Of a DNA stretch of 64,000 nucleotides, positions 52,376 to 61,557 are shown in pieces. Origin of the DNA: Solicola gregarius. GTDB taxonomy: Bacteria; Actinomycetota; Actinomycetes; Propionibacteriales; Nocardioidaceae. How positions within the stretch are numbered: the stretch's first letter is position 1; each line of letters starts with the position of its first letter. The stretch lies in assembly GCF_025790165.1 (NCBI RefSeq), contig NZ_CP094970.1, positions 2,046,001-2,110,000 of the forward strand. The letters are read 5' to 3'. Below the pieces are notes generated by a model. That model was given only the letters and a program-made list of their open reading frames with translations, did not search any database and was not told the origin of the DNA. The translations under genes and the position numbers were made by a program.

Positions 52376-53761
52376 ATGATCCGCCGGTCCGCAACGCTGA
52401 CTGCAGTGTCCGCACTCATGGCCGGCGCCTGCCTCACGGCGGCGCCCGCCATGGCCGACGACCATTCGACTGCGCGAGCTCGGTTCCTCTCGGCCGACAT
52501 CGCGAGCGTCGACCTCGGTCCGCTCGCCGCGCTGAAGGGTGTGACGGCTCATCAGCGCGGCGGGCGCACGGTCACCAAGACGAACAGACTCGAAGGCTCG
52601 CTGCTCGGCAACCTGATCCCGCTGAAGAAGTACGCGAAGTGGCTCGAGTTCGGTGACGCGGTCACGATCGGTGCCGTGACCCAGTTCGCGCAGGCAAAGC
52701 CGAACGGTCGGTCCCGGGCGTACGCGGGTCTGGTGAGCTCGTCCGGCCCGATCGGCGACAACGGTGGCCACCGGGTTCCGACAAGCGCCACGGTCAACCT
52801 GTCCAAGCTCATGGCCGGGCGGGTGCCGGACTTCGTCACCGACCAGGTCAAGAACCTGCATGTCGGCTTCCGTGGCCTGACCGCCGTCGGCGCGATGGAC
52901 GCCAAACGCGCGGTGGCGCCCGCGTCGTCCTGCCGCAACCTCGACCACCCGAAGCACTGCCTCGGATACCAGCTCGGCAACGTGTCGGTCGGCGCCCGAT
53001 TCCCCGCGCTGAAGGACTTCTACGCGAGCCTCGGCCCGATCTGGTCGGCGTTCGACGGGCGGTCCAGGCCGATCGCGCAGATCTGCAACACGATGCTGGC
53101 ACCGATCCCACAGGTCAAGCCGGCCTGCGACACGTTGCGCAACAACCCGTTCATGGACGTGAGCATCAAGCCGCCCAACGCCGACCGACTCGTCGACGTG
53201 TTCCGCCGCGCGGGACGTCACCACGGCCTGTACATCGATCCGACGCGCGGCACGGTGCGACTCGATGCCGACCGGTTCCTCGCCGGGATGGGCATCGACG
53301 TCAACCGACTCGGGCAAGGCACCAACGTCGTCAGCTACGTGACCGAGGCGATCGACACCGGGATCGCGCCGGCACTGAACTCCACGGCGCAGCGGGTGAT
53401 CGACGAGGTCGTACGCGAACTTGAGAAGTCGGCCATCACCATCAAGCCGGTCGGCTCCGCACCCGTCACCGTGCAGCTGAGCGACTTGTCTCCGCTCTAC
53501 CAGCCGCTCGTGTACGCGCTGAAGGCGGCCGTCATGCACGGCATCTACGAGGGCGTCGGCCAGCTCACCAACCAGATCATGCCGGCTCTTCGAGAGGCCG
53601 ATGCGTACGGCGATCGGGTCCAGATCCTGGCGAACATCCAGGACCGGACCGCGGGCGGCGCGTACCGCGTCACTGCGCTGCGGGTCCGGATCAACGACCA
53701 GGAGGCACTACCGGGCAACATCGACCTCGCGAAGGTCGCCGTAGGACCCAACGGTCGATGA
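52376..53761 (+). CDS. Secreted protein of unknown function (choice-of-anchor-G-like)
   Basis: 461 residues starting MIRRSATLTAVSALMAGACLTAAPAMA, a Sec signal peptide. The mature part has FLSADIASVDLGPLAAL, long alternating strands, four cysteines (SSCRNLDHPKHCLG, QICNTM, PACDTL) and no catalytic motif I can name. The layout faintly resembles choice-of-anchor-G surface proteins of actinomycetes. It begins 1 bp after the cutinase-like gene, so the two are co-expressed. The role is unknown. Confidence 0.7.
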   Translation: MIRRSATLTAVSALMAGACLTAAPAMADDHSTARARFLSADIASVDLGPLAALKGVTAHQRGGRTVTKTNRLEGSLLGNLIPLKKYAKWLEFGDAVTIGAVTQFAQAKPNGRSRAYAGLVSSSGPIGDNGGHRVPTSATVNLSKLMAGRVPDFVTDQVKNLHVGFRGLTAVGAMDAKRAVAPASSCRNLDHPKHCLGYQLGNVSVGARFPALKDFYASLGPIWSAFDGRSRPIAQICNTMLAPIPQVKPACDTLRNNPFMDVSIKPPNADRLVDVFRRAGRHHGLYIDPTRGTVRLDADRFLAGMGIDVNRLGQGTNVVSYVTEAIDTGIAPALNSTAQRVIDEVVRELEKSAITIKPVGSAPVTVQLSDLSPLYQPLVYALKAAVMHGIYEGVGQLTNQIMPALREADAYGDRVQILANIQDRTAGGAYRVTALRVRINDQEALPGNIDLAKVAVGPNGR

Positions 53762-53793
53762 CCGGGGAGTCAATCACGACCTAGACTGCCGAA

Positions 53794-55194
53794 ATGGGGA
53801 AGCTGCAATCGGTGACTGCGCTCGCCGCCTCGATCGCGTTGGTCGCGGGTATATCGGGATCGACCAATGCTGCGCCCGCATCGGTCGGCGACGACGGCAT
53901 CGGAGATCCGTACTTCCCGAAGTACGGCAACGGCGGATACCGGGTCGCCCACTACGGCATCGACGTCACGTATCACCCGAAGAGTCGCCGCCTCGTCGGC
54001 AACACGGTCGTACGTGCGCGGGCGAAGCAACGGTTGACGCGGTTCAACCTCGACCTGCTGGTACGCGCGAAGCGCGTACGCGTGAACGGCAAACGTGTGC
54101 GGTTCCGGCAGTCGAAGCATGAGCTGGTCATCCGTCCCCGGCATGCGATCCGGCGCGGGAAGCGGTTCCGGGTGCGGGTCGCGTACGCCGGCGAGCCCGG
54201 GAGCATCCGCTGGCACGGCCGGACCGCGTTCAAGACGAACCCGCGGCTGGCGCTCGCGGCCGGCCAACCGAACGTCGCGCCGTGGTGGTTCCCGAGCAAC
54301 GATCATCCGTCGGACAAGGCGCGCTATGCCATCGACCTGACTGTCCCGACCGGGCGTCAGGCGATCAGCAACGGTCGGCTCGCCGGCCGCGTCCGACACG
54401 GCTCGATGACCACGTGGCGGTGGCGGCCGCGCAAACCGATGGCCACGTATCTCGCATTCGCCACCTTTGGCGACTACCGCATCCGGCGCGGGCGTACTCA
54501 GGGTGGGCAGCCGTACCTGTACGCCGTGGAGAAGCACATCGGCCGCAAGACGGATCGCGCGGCGTGGCGCAGCCTACGCGCAACCGGCCGGGTCACGCGG
54601 TTCCTCGCCAAGCGGTGGGGACGCTACCCGTACGGCCAGATCGGCGGTGTGGTGACGCGGAGGTTCACGACCGCGCTGGAGAACCAGACCCGACCGGTGT
54701 ATGACGCGTCGTTCTTCCACAACCTGAAGCGACCAGCGAACACGAGCATCATCGCGCACGAGATGGCGCACCAATGGTTCGGCGACGCGGTCGCGATCCG
54801 CCGGTGGCGCAACATCTGGCTGAACGAGGGGTACGCGACGTACTCGGCCTGGATGTGGTCCCAACGCCTTGGGCGCAACACCGTCAAGCAGCTGTTCCAC
54901 TACAACTACAAGCGGCCCGCATCGGCCAAGTACTGGCGGTTCAAGGTCGCCGATCCGGGCCCGCGACGGCTGTTCCACGATGCGGTCTACACGCGCGGCG
55001 CGATGACCCTGCACGCACTGCGCCGCACGATCGGGTCGAAGGACTTCTTCGCCCTGTCGCGGCGCTGGGTGCACCGCAACAACGGCATCGGCAGCGAGCG
55101 CGAGTACCGCCGGCTGGCCGAGCACATCAGCGGCAAGGATCTCGACCGGTTCTTCCACCGCTGGGTGCACGCGAGGCACAAGCCGAAGCTGTGA
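53794..55194 (+). CDS. Secreted M1-family metallopeptidase
   Basis: 466 residues. The signal sequence (ALAASIALVAGISGSTNAAPA) is followed by the N-terminal saddle domain (YGIDVTYHPKSRRLVG) and the thermolysin-like domain with zinc motif HEMAHQW (His 322, His 326) and the third ligand Glu 345 in WLNEGYATYSAW. The helper Tyr motif is in VYTRGAMTLHALR. There is no ERAP-type C-terminal superhelix, so it is the short M1 form. The catalytic set is complete. It is third in the exported run, 32 bp after the unknown gene. Confidence 0.9.
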   Translation: MGKLQSVTALAASIALVAGISGSTNAAPASVGDDGIGDPYFPKYGNGGYRVAHYGIDVTYHPKSRRLVGNTVVRARAKQRLTRFNLDLLVRAKRVRVNGKRVRFRQSKHELVIRPRHAIRRGKRFRVRVAYAGEPGSIRWHGRTAFKTNPRLALAAGQPNVAPWWFPSNDHPSDKARYAIDLTVPTGRQAISNGRLAGRVRHGSMTTWRWRPRKPMATYLAFATFGDYRIRRGRTQGGQPYLYAVEKHIGRKTDRAAWRSLRATGRVTRFLAKRWGRYPYGQIGGVVTRRFTTALENQTRPVYDASFFHNLKRPANTSIIAHEMAHQWFGDAVAIRRWRNIWLNEGYATYSAWMWSQRLGRNTVKQLFHYNYKRPASAKYWRFKVADPGPRRLFHDAVYTRGAMTLHALRRTIGSKDFFALSRRWVHRNNGIGSEREYRRLAEHISGKDLDRFFHRWVHARHKPKL

Positions 55195-55379
55195 TTGCGG
55201 ATGTCGTTCGTGCCCTTGGGATCGGCACTGGTGAGCGTGAAGCCTCCGCGACCTTGTCGGGTTGCGCATGCACTCCAAGGGCATCAATCAACGCTCTTGG
55301 CTCGGGACTCCTTCTGGAGCGTCAGCACTGGGTGGGCATGAGGCTCGTATTGACTCCCGATCAACTCGGGGCCTGACCA

Positions 55380-56195
55380 CTAACACAGCTGTCGATTCTG
55401 GATCTGCTGTCCGCACGCCACCATCGCCCACGTTAGGTGGAGGGTCGCCGGGCTGCCGTCCGCGAGATAGTCGATGTAAAGATCGCGGACGCGAGCGCCT
55501 CGCTCGGCCACTTTCAGGACGAGAACCAACTCCTGCAGCGCTCCTCCTCCTGGACGCCCTTGCGACAGCTCCGTGACAGTGGACCCCGTGGATTCACACG
55601 TCTCCACGATCGCTGTCCCACTGATATCCGCAGAGTAGTCACCGGGAAACCAATCTCTCCCGCGACCTCGGAAGGTAGGTGGACTTCCAGTCGCAGTGTA
55701 GAATGGAAGATATCTTTCCGCGTCGGACGGGGACGCCCTCCTAATGCGACCTTCAGACAGGAATCGCAACATCGGTGTCGTGGAGATCGGGTTCAAAGTC
55801 GACTTTGTGCGGACATCCTTGAGGACGATTTCGGTCGATTCGTCACGCGAACAGAGGACGAAGCCACCAAAAGTAGCAAACCATGGCGAAACTCGTGGCG
55901 CCTGGATTGAGTTACCGCCGAGCCCTGAACTTGCCGACAGGGGCCCACTAGTATGGTCATACTCTGCCCTTGAGTTGTCGGCACCGCCATTCAAGCACGC
56001 GGTCGTTACCACCATGAAAAGCGCCCCTAAGAGGACGAGTCTTACTATCGAGCGCGCGCGCCAATTGATCGTACGCGGTCGACTCGGACCGGCGCTGCTA
56101 CCGCCGACGCCCTCGCTCCATGATCTTTCCTGCAATCGCCGGAGGGTTCGTGTTGCCACAAAGTCGACGGCCGCGCTTACGAATCTTGTAGGCAA
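55380..56195 (-). CDS. Putative lipoprotein of anomalous composition
   Basis: 271 codons from a TTG start; a GTG at VATRTLRRL is also possible. Around residue 52 is a signal-like stretch (VRLVLLGALFMVVTTACLNGG) ending in a lipobox-like TTAC. The rest (SPWFATFGGFVLCSRDESTEIV, LRFLSEGRIRRA) has no known family. AT-richer, mixed codon use sets it apart from everything around it. The long pre-signal leader makes the start doubtful. Probably a foreign or decaying gene. Confidence 0.45.
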   Translation of the reverse strand: MPTRFVSAAVDFVATRTLRRLQERSWSEGVGGSSAGPSRPRTINWRARSIVRLVLLGALFMVVTTACLNGGADNSRAEYDHTSGPLSASSGLGGNSIQAPRVSPWFATFGGFVLCSRDESTEIVLKDVRTKSTLNPISTTPMLRFLSEGRIRRASPSDAERYLPFYTATGSPPTFRGRGRDWFPGDYSADISGTAIVETCESTGSTVTELSQGRPGGGALQELVLVLKVAERGARVRDLYIDYLADGSPATLHLTWAMVACGQQIQNRQLC

Positions 56196-56526
56196 GTTTC
56201 GACTCTCCGTTGTATGCGCGAGTTACGCCTAGATCGACCCCTATTATGCCAGCGAACTTTACGCCCGCGTCGTACGAATATGAGTGCCCATCAGATTGCT
56301 TCCGCCACCAAACGCCCTTCGATCCAATCCTGGCACACCCCGTAGATTCCGCCGGTCACGACGATATGTGTTCGTCCTTTGAGCGGAACGCTCGGTGACA
56401 CTACGTGGCTCTGTCGGCGTCTGGCAAGGTGCCGATCGGTGGGGGCCGGCCTTCGGTTCGACTTTCACCCAAGTGTCCGATCCTTGGCGCGATGATCCGG
56501 TCCCGTGGAGTCCCCACCATCGGGTC
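56196..56526. other. Gene-free stretch of odd composition
   Basis: No convincing gene, RNA or repeat is visible here. Short frames on both strands lack ribosome sites and codon bias. GC is visibly lower in 56196-56390 and rises again after 56400. It joins the anomalous lipoprotein gene to the remnant at 56527 and may be an insertion or deletion scar. Confidence 0.5.
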
Positions 56527-56613
56527 TCACGGGAGAAGCACCGGGACGACGAGCATGGCGTGGGCGACGAGCCGACCAGCCCGAACAGTCCAGTTCGGGG
56601 GTGACGTGCTCAC
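56527..56613 (-). pseudogene. Truncated start of a membrane protein gene after GntR
   Basis: GTG 56613 overlaps the GntR stop (GTGA) and reads 28 codons (MSTSPPNWTVR..., then a hydrophobic AHAMLVVPVLLP) before TGA at 56527. The coupling and hydrophobic onset look like the real start of a membrane protein whose body has been lost. YtrA-type GntR genes are usually followed by transporter or membrane protein genes, supporting this reading. Confidence 0.4.
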
Positions 56614-57002
56614 GCCACGCCTTCGCTCGCCTCGTTGTGAAAGGTCGTCAACAACAGGGCCTCGACGCTCGCGTCGTCGAGCCCGGCAGCGCGGGCGCTG
56701 CGCAGCCAGCGCTGGAGTTCACGCCGCAGCGGCGCATGGGCGGCGATGGTTGCGGTCGAGATGCTCGCGCTCACGAACGTACCCACACCCGGTCGTGCCT
56801 CGACGAGTCCGTCACGCTCCAGCTCGCGGTACGCCTTGAGGACGGTGTTGGGGTTGACGGCCAGCTGCGCGACGGCCTCCTTGACCGTCGGCAGCTGGTC
56901 GCCGCGGTTGAGCATCCCGAGCGTCAGCGCATGCCGAACCTGCCGGGCGATCTGGCGATACGCCGAGACGCCGGACTCGCCGTCCAAGTAGAACTCGATC
57001 AC
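56610..57002 (-). CDS. GntR-family regulator, YtrA subfamily
   Basis: 130 residues. Winged helix: SAYRQIARQVRHALTLGMLNRGDQLPTVKEAVAQLAVNPNTVLKAYRELERDGLVEARPGVGTFV (seen in consecutive motifs), followed by a short ~40-residue helical tail, the YtrA hallmark. Such regulators usually control an adjacent ABC transporter of unknown drug or lipid type. Here the following genes look lost (see the 56527 remnant), and the gene upstream on this strand belongs to the sulfate transporter (cysA stop 57018). Confidence 0.88.
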   Translation of the reverse strand: MIEFYLDGESGVSAYRQIARQVRHALTLGMLNRGDQLPTVKEAVAQLAVNPNTVLKAYRELERDGLVEARPGVGTFVSASISTATIAAHAPLRRELQRWLRSARAAGLDDASVEALLLTTFHNEASEGVA

Positions 57003-57017
57003 CGCTGACTCACCCGA

Positions 57018-58037
57018 CTACACGGCCCGGACGGTCGCATCGAGCCGCGCACCGGCGGCGGCTGCGGGTGACAACCAGACCCGCGAGCCGACGTCGAGGT
57101 CGAGGGTGCGCGCATGGGTACGGGTGAGCACGACGACGACATCCTCACTGTCGTTGGTACGTACGTTCAACCGAACCGCGAAGCCGATCCGCAGCATCCG
57201 GACGACCTCGCCCTGTGCCGCGTCCCTGGTGCCCGGCGTGGTCTCCACGTCGATGTCGTGCGGTCGTACCCGCTGCCCGTCGAGCGTCGTGACCTCACCG
57301 AGGAAGCCCATCACGAAGTCGTTGGCAGGCTCGTCGTACAGCTCGTCGGGCGTACCCACCTGCTCGACCCTGCCCTCGTTGATCACCACGATCTCGTCGG
57401 CGACCTCGAGTGCCTCCTCCTGGTCGTGCGTCACGAACACGGTCGTCACGTGTACCTCGTCGTGAAGCCGTCGGAGCCAGTCGCGAAGCTCCTTGCGTAC
57501 CTTGGCATCCAGCGCGCCGAACGGTTCGTCGAGCAGGAGTACGGTCGGCTCGACGGCCAGCGCACGGGCGAGCGCCATTCGCTGGCGCTGACCACCGGAC
57601 AGCTGGGCCGGTAGGCGATCCGCGAACTGGGAGAGATGCACGAGGTCGAGCAGCTCCTCGACCCGCTTCTGGATCCGTGTCCGGTCGTCGCGCCGCTGCG
57701 CAGTCAGGGGTACGCGGGCCTTGCCGGGTGCGCGGATCTCCAGACCGAATGCGACGTTCTTGGCGACGCTCATGTGCTTGAACACCGCGTAGTGCTGGAA
57801 AACGAAGCCGACGTTGCGCTTCTGCGGCGGTAGCTTCGTCGCGTCGGTCCCCTCGATCTGCACGGTTCCCGTGTCCGCCGACTCCAGGCCGGCGATGATG
57901 CGCAGCAGCGTGGACTTTCCGCCGCCGGACGGTCCGAGCAGGGCCGTCAGCTGGCCGGTCGGGATAGATACGGAGACGTCGTCGAGCGCGACGAAGTCTC
58001 CGAAGCGCTTGCCGACGCCGGCGATCTCGATGCTCAT
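57018..58037 (-). CDS. cysA: Sulfate/thiosulfate ABC transporter ATP-binding protein
   Basis: 339 residues. Walker [13 protein letters not shown]-loop [13 protein letters not shown], signature [15 protein letters not shown], Walker [13 protein letters not shown] and H-loop [10 protein letters not shown]; then a TOBE-like regulatory domain ([13 protein letters not shown]). Drives import of sulfate with CysT/CysW and the lipoprotein. Last gene of the operon, starting 1 bp beyond the cysW stop. Confidence 0.93.
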   Translation of the reverse strand: MSIEIAGVGKRFGDFVALDDVSVSIPTGQLTALLGPSGGGKSTLLRIIAGLESADTGTVQIEGTDATKLPPQKRNVGFVFQHYAVFKHMSVAKNVAFGLEIRAPGKARVPLTAQRRDDRTRIQKRVEELLDLVHLSQFADRLPAQLSGGQRQRMALARALAVEPTVLLLDEPFGALDAKVRKELRDWLRRLHDEVHVTTVFVTHDQEEALEVADEIVVINEGRVEQVGTPDELYDEPANDFVMGFLGEVTTLDGQRVRPHDIDVETTPGTRDAAQGEVVRMLRIGFAVRLNVRTNDSEDVVVVLTRTHARTLDLDVGSRVWLSPAAAAGARLDATVRAV

Positions 58038-58038
58038 T

Positions 58039-58848
58039 TCAGTGCCGCTCCTTGGGACGCAGGATGGACACGACGACGATGCACAGCACGCTCGTCGCCG
58101 CCAGGATGAACGACGTGGCGTACGCCGCGCTCTGCTCGAAGTTCTGGTACTTCTGCTCGACGATCAGGGTCGCCGTCTGGGTCTGGCCGGCGAAGTTTCC
58201 CGACACGATCTTCACGGCGCCGAACTCGCCGAGGGAGCGGGCGAGCGACAGCACCACGCCGTACACGACCGCCCACTTGATGCTGGGCAGCGTGATCCGC
58301 AGGAAGGTCTGGCGGGCGTTGGACCCGAGCGATCGTGCGGCCTGCTCCTGGTCGTCGCCCACCTCGGTCAGCGTCGGCACGACCTCGCGGATCACCAGCG
58401 GTAGCGCGACGAAGCAGGTCGCCATGATCATGCCGGGGCTGTTGAAGATCACCTGGAGGCCGGCTCCCTCGACCGATGGTCCGAACCAGCCGTCGCGCCC
58501 GTTGTAGACGAGCAGCAGCGCCAGACCGACCACGACCGGTGAGACCGACAGCGGCACGTCGATGAGCGCGGACAACAGTCGCTTGCCCGGAAACTCGTAG
58601 CGAACCAACAGGATCGAGATCGTCACGCCGAACACCAGGTTGATGACGACGGCCCACAGCGCGACCTCGGCGGTGAGCATCAACGCGTTGCGTACGTTCG
58701 CGTCGGAGAATGCCTCGTCTAGGGCGGTGAAACCGTCGGCGAAGGTGTGCTTGACGACCAGCGCCACCGGCCAGGCGACGAGCAGGAACACGTACACCAG
58801 CGCGACGAGCCGGAGCCCCCAGCGCACGGCGGTGCCTCGACTACCCAC
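58039..58848 (-). CDS. cysW: Sulfate ABC transporter permease CysW
   Basis: 269 residues from GTG 58848, which overlaps the cysT end by 8 bp; an upstream ATG frame would run through cysT. About six membrane helices, with the binding-protein-dependent transport loop [30 protein letters not shown] (EAA motif) and [18 protein letters not shown] typical of CysW. Forms the channel with CysT and is powered by CysA. Confidence 0.92.
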   Translation of the reverse strand: MGSRGTAVRWGLRLVALVYVFLLVAWPVALVVKHTFADGFTALDEAFSDANVRNALMLTAEVALWAVVINLVFGVTISILLVRYEFPGKRLLSALIDVPLSVSPVVVGLALLLVYNGRDGWFGPSVEGAGLQVIFNSPGMIMATCFVALPLVIREVVPTLTEVGDDQEQAARSLGSNARQTFLRITLPSIKWAVVYGVVLSLARSLGEFGAVKIVSGNFAGQTQTATLIVEQKYQNFEQSAAYATSFILAATSVLCIVVVSILRPKERH

Positions 58849-59692
58849 GACGCGCCACCCTCCGCTGCAGGATGTCGAGCCCCACGATGACCACCAGCGC
58901 GACGGCAAGCATCACCGATGCGAGGGCCGCGGCGGCCGCGTTGTTGCCGTTCTCGATGAACGTCAGCACGCGTACCGACACCACCTCGGTCTCGAACGGC
59001 AGGTTGCCCGACAACAGCACCAACGAGCCGTACTCGGAGATGGCACGGGCAAACGACAGGGCGGCACCGGCGGCGATGGCCGGCGTCAGGCTCGGCAGGA
59101 TGATCCGCCGGAAGATGGTGAGCCGTGCCGCCCCGAGAGACGCCGCGGCCTCCTCGACCTCGGGCTCCAGCTCCTCGAGGACCGGCTGCACCGTGCGTAC
59201 GACGAACGGCAGGGTCACGAACGCGAGCGCGAGAGTCACGCTGTGCTTGGTGTTCGCCCACTCGAGTCCGAGTGGGCTGTTCGTCCCGTACAACGAGAGC
59301 AGCACCAGGCCGGCGACGATCGTCGGCAGCGCGAACGGAATGTCGATCACGACGTCCATCGCGGACTTGCCCCAGAATCGGTCCCGGACGAGCACCCACG
59401 CGATGACGGTGCCCATCACCACGTTGACGGCGGTCACCACCAGGGACTGCCCGACGGTCAGTCGGATCGCGGCCCACGTCTGCGCGTTGGAGAGCGTGGT
59501 CACGTACTGGTCCCAGCCGCCGCCGGCCGCCGTCGCGACGACCGCGGCGAGTGGGATCAGTACGAGCAGGCTGAACCACATGACGGCGATGCCGAGGCCG
59601 AGGGACGAACCCCGGGTGAGCGTGGAGCCCGGACCCGACCGGGGCTTGTTGCGCCCCGGCCGGGTCAGGCGCTCGGCAGTCGCAGACGTCAT
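58841..59692 (-). CDS. cysT: Sulfate ABC transporter permease CysT
   Basis: 283 residues. Six helices with the EAA loop EEAAASLGAARLTIFRRIILPSLTPAIAAG and SFARAISEYGSLVLLSGNLPFETEV, the CysT (CysU) signature. A basic N-terminal head (RLTRPGRNKPRSGPGS) precedes helix 1. ATG 59692 overlaps the binding-protein gene stop by 4 bp. Co-transcribed with the other sulfate uptake genes. Confidence 0.92.
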   Translation of the reverse strand: MTSATAERLTRPGRNKPRSGPGSTLTRGSSLGLGIAVMWFSLLVLIPLAAVVATAAGGGWDQYVTTLSNAQTWAAIRLTVGQSLVVTAVNVVMGTVIAWVLVRDRFWGKSAMDVVIDIPFALPTIVAGLVLLSLYGTNSPLGLEWANTKHSVTLALAFVTLPFVVRTVQPVLEELEPEVEEAAASLGAARLTIFRRIILPSLTPAIAAGAALSFARAISEYGSLVLLSGNLPFETEVVSVRVLTFIENGNNAAAAALASVMLAVALVVIVGLDILQRRVARRG

Positions 59693-60702
59693 CCGGTCTG
59701 ACCCGTCTTCTGCTGCAGTTCGGGAATGATGCCGGACTCCTCGTCGAAGAACTTGGCGGCCGCGGCGTCCCAGCCGCCGAAGTTGTCATCGATCGTGTAG
59801 AGCGTCTTCGGCTCCGGGAACGGGTCGCTCGGGTCGTTGGCGCCCTCGACGTCGGTGGTGACGCCGTCGATGACCGGGCGGAACCCACTCTTCGCGTAGT
59901 CCAGCTGCGCATCCTTGCTGAGCATGTAGTCCAGGAAGTCCTGCGCTGCAGGCGCGGCGTCGGAGGTGACGGTCGCGGGGTTCTCGATCAACAGCGTGTC
60001 GTCGGGAACCACGTAGTCGACGTCCTCGCCCTGCTGCCTGGCCAGGATCGCCTCGTTCTCGTACGACATGAGGACGTCGCCGTTGCCTCCGGTGAACGCG
60101 GTCGTCGCCTCCCGCCCGCTGCCGGGCAGGGCGATGACGTTGTTCAGGAACTTCGTCACGTACGCCTTGCCGGCCGCATCGTCCTCCTTGCCCTTGGTGG
60201 CATGGGCCCACCCGGCGAGGATGTTCCAGCGCGCAGAGCCCGACGAGCCGGGGTTCGGGGTGATGATCTCGACGCCGGGCTTCACGAGGTCGTCCCACGT
60301 CTGGATGTTCTTCGGGTTCCCCTTGCGTACGACGAAGACGACGACCGACGACGTCGCGATTCCCTTGGTCGGTCCGGACTTCCAGTCCTTGTCGACGAGT
60401 CCGACGTCGACCAACCGGGTCACGTCGGTCTCGAGAGAGAAGTGCACGACGTCGGCGTCGAGATCGTTCTCGACCGCGCGGCTCTGGTCGCCGGACGCTC
60501 CGTACGACTCCTTGAAGACGACGCCGTCGCCGGCGTCGGTCTCCTGGAAGTCGGAGATGATCGGCTTGTTGGCGGCCTCGAGGACCGAGTATCCAACCAG
60601 ACTCAGCTGGTCGTCGGACGATGCACCGCTGCTCGAGCAGGCGGTCAAGGCCAACGCCCCAGTGAGCGCTCCTGCCACTGCGAACTTCAGCTTGTGTTTC
60701 AT
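59689..60702 (-). CDS. Sulfate ABC transporter substrate-binding lipoprotein
   Basis: 337 residues. Lipoprotein signal MKHKLKFAVAGALTGALALTACSS with lipobox LTAC. The mature protein is a Sbp/CysP-type fold: QLSLVGYSVLEAANKPIISDF, ESYGASGDQSRAV, DVVHFSLETDVTRLV, ITPNPGSSGSARWNILAGWAH with sulfate-contacting residues. First gene of the sulfate import operon (binding protein, cysT, cysW, cysA). The promoter upstream (60751-60778) supports this. Sulfate from here could feed the PAPS needed by the sulfotransferases. Confidence 0.93.
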   Translation of the reverse strand: MKHKLKFAVAGALTGALALTACSSSGASSDDQLSLVGYSVLEAANKPIISDFQETDAGDGVVFKESYGASGDQSRAVENDLDADVVHFSLETDVTRLVDVGLVDKDWKSGPTKGIATSSVVVFVVRKGNPKNIQTWDDLVKPGVEIITPNPGSSGSARWNILAGWAHATKGKEDDAAGKAYVTKFLNNVIALPGSGREATTAFTGGNGDVLMSYENEAILARQQGEDVDYVVPDDTLLIENPATVTSDAAPAAQDFLDYMLSKDAQLDYAKSGFRPVIDGVTTDVEGANDPSDPFPEPKTLYTIDDNFGGWDAAAAKFFDEESGIIPELQQKTGQTG

Positions 60703-60750
60703 TACGGCCCTTTCCCGCCCCGCGGAGGGGCTAACTCATGAATCTCGAGT

Positions 60751-60778
60751 AGTATAGGCGACTAAGGCGATAATACAA
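60751..60778 (-). promoter_or_regulatory. Promoter of the sulfate uptake operon
   Basis: On the minus strand TTGTAT (60778-60773) and TATACT (60756-60751) are 16 bp apart, a good sigma-70 pair in an AT-rich patch. CTCGAGATTCATGAG-type symmetry lies just downstream (about 60733-60750), a possible operator for a sulfur regulator. Confidence 0.6.
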
Positions 60779-60865
60779 TCCCATGGTTCGGCTCGGCGGG
60801 ATTTCGCGGTATGACGTACGCCGACGGCAGGCGTCCTCGGATCGCCTGCCGTCGGGTGCCGGTGG

Positions 60866-61396
60866 TCAGCGCAGCGGGCGCCGCGCGGTCGTCGACAGCA
60901 TCAGGTACGAGCTGACGGCGAAGCCCGGCTCATCCATGAGGCGAAGGAAGTCGTCGACCTCATCCGCGGTCGCCAGGCCGGAGTCGATCATGCGGTCGCG
61001 GGTCTGCAACGCGTTCGCCTTGTGCAGTTGGGTTCCGAGCGTGCCCCCGCGCCATACCTCGCTGTACCCGCGTACCGTCGCGTCGACGAAGCCCAGGTCA
61101 CCGACCGCGCGGTACGCGTTACGTCCCCACGCGATGTCCGCACCCGCCGTGGACAGCGCCGGTAGTCGCCGCGTGTCGATGTCGGTCGCCAGGACCGAGC
61201 CGGACCCGCCGACGCGTGACGCCAACCATGCCGCGATCGAGCCGTTGCCGGCCCCGATCTCCAGGCAACGGTTCCCGCTGCGAAGCCCGGTCGCCGCCAG
61301 CCACTCGCGGCACCACGGGTCATACAGCTCGAGCGCCGCGAACCTGTCGGGCGCCTGCGCACCCGTGTTGTCGAAGACGTACGTCGTCACACTCAT
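60866..61396 (-). CDS. Class I SAM methyltransferase with an apparent internal deletion
   Basis: 176 residues from ATG 61396 (GTG just before it also possible). SAM motif I is NRCLEIGAGNGSIAAWLASRVG, followed by VLATDIDTRRL. The sequence then passes directly to NAYRAVGDLGFVDATVRGYSEVWRGG and LQTRDRMIDSGLATADEVDDFLRLM, which in full-length relatives comes ~90 residues later. Motifs IV-VI (the catalytic-side loop) are therefore missing while the frame stays open. It may be a non-catalytic SAM-binding protein or an inactivated gene. Divergent from the SARP-like gene. Confidence 0.65.
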   Translation of the reverse strand: MSVTTYVFDNTGAQAPDRFAALELYDPWCREWLAATGLRSGNRCLEIGAGNGSIAAWLASRVGGSGSVLATDIDTRRLPALSTAGADIAWGRNAYRAVGDLGFVDATVRGYSEVWRGGTLGTQLHKANALQTRDRMIDSGLATADEVDDFLRLMDEPGFAVSSYLMLSTTARRPLR

Positions 61397-61412
61397 CACC
61401 CCATTCGCGGGC

Positions 61413-61445
61413 GGAGTCGGGGAGGACCAACCCCTCCCCGGCTCC
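61413..61445. repeat. GC-rich hairpin in the methyltransferase/SARP divergent gap
   Basis: GGAG-TC-GGGGAGG (61413-61425) pairs with CCTCCCC-GG-CTCC (61433-61445) around a short loop. It lies 17 bp upstream of the methyltransferase start and could hide its ribosome site or act as an operator. Confidence 0.4.
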
Positions 61446-61557
61446 GTGACCGGCGCCGTCGGCCGGCCATCCCCCGGCGCCGACGACGCTAGGCGGCTCC
61501 GCTCTGCGTCCGCTCTGCACTCTCTCTTTCGACCGTCGATCGCCGTAGAGTCACCAT

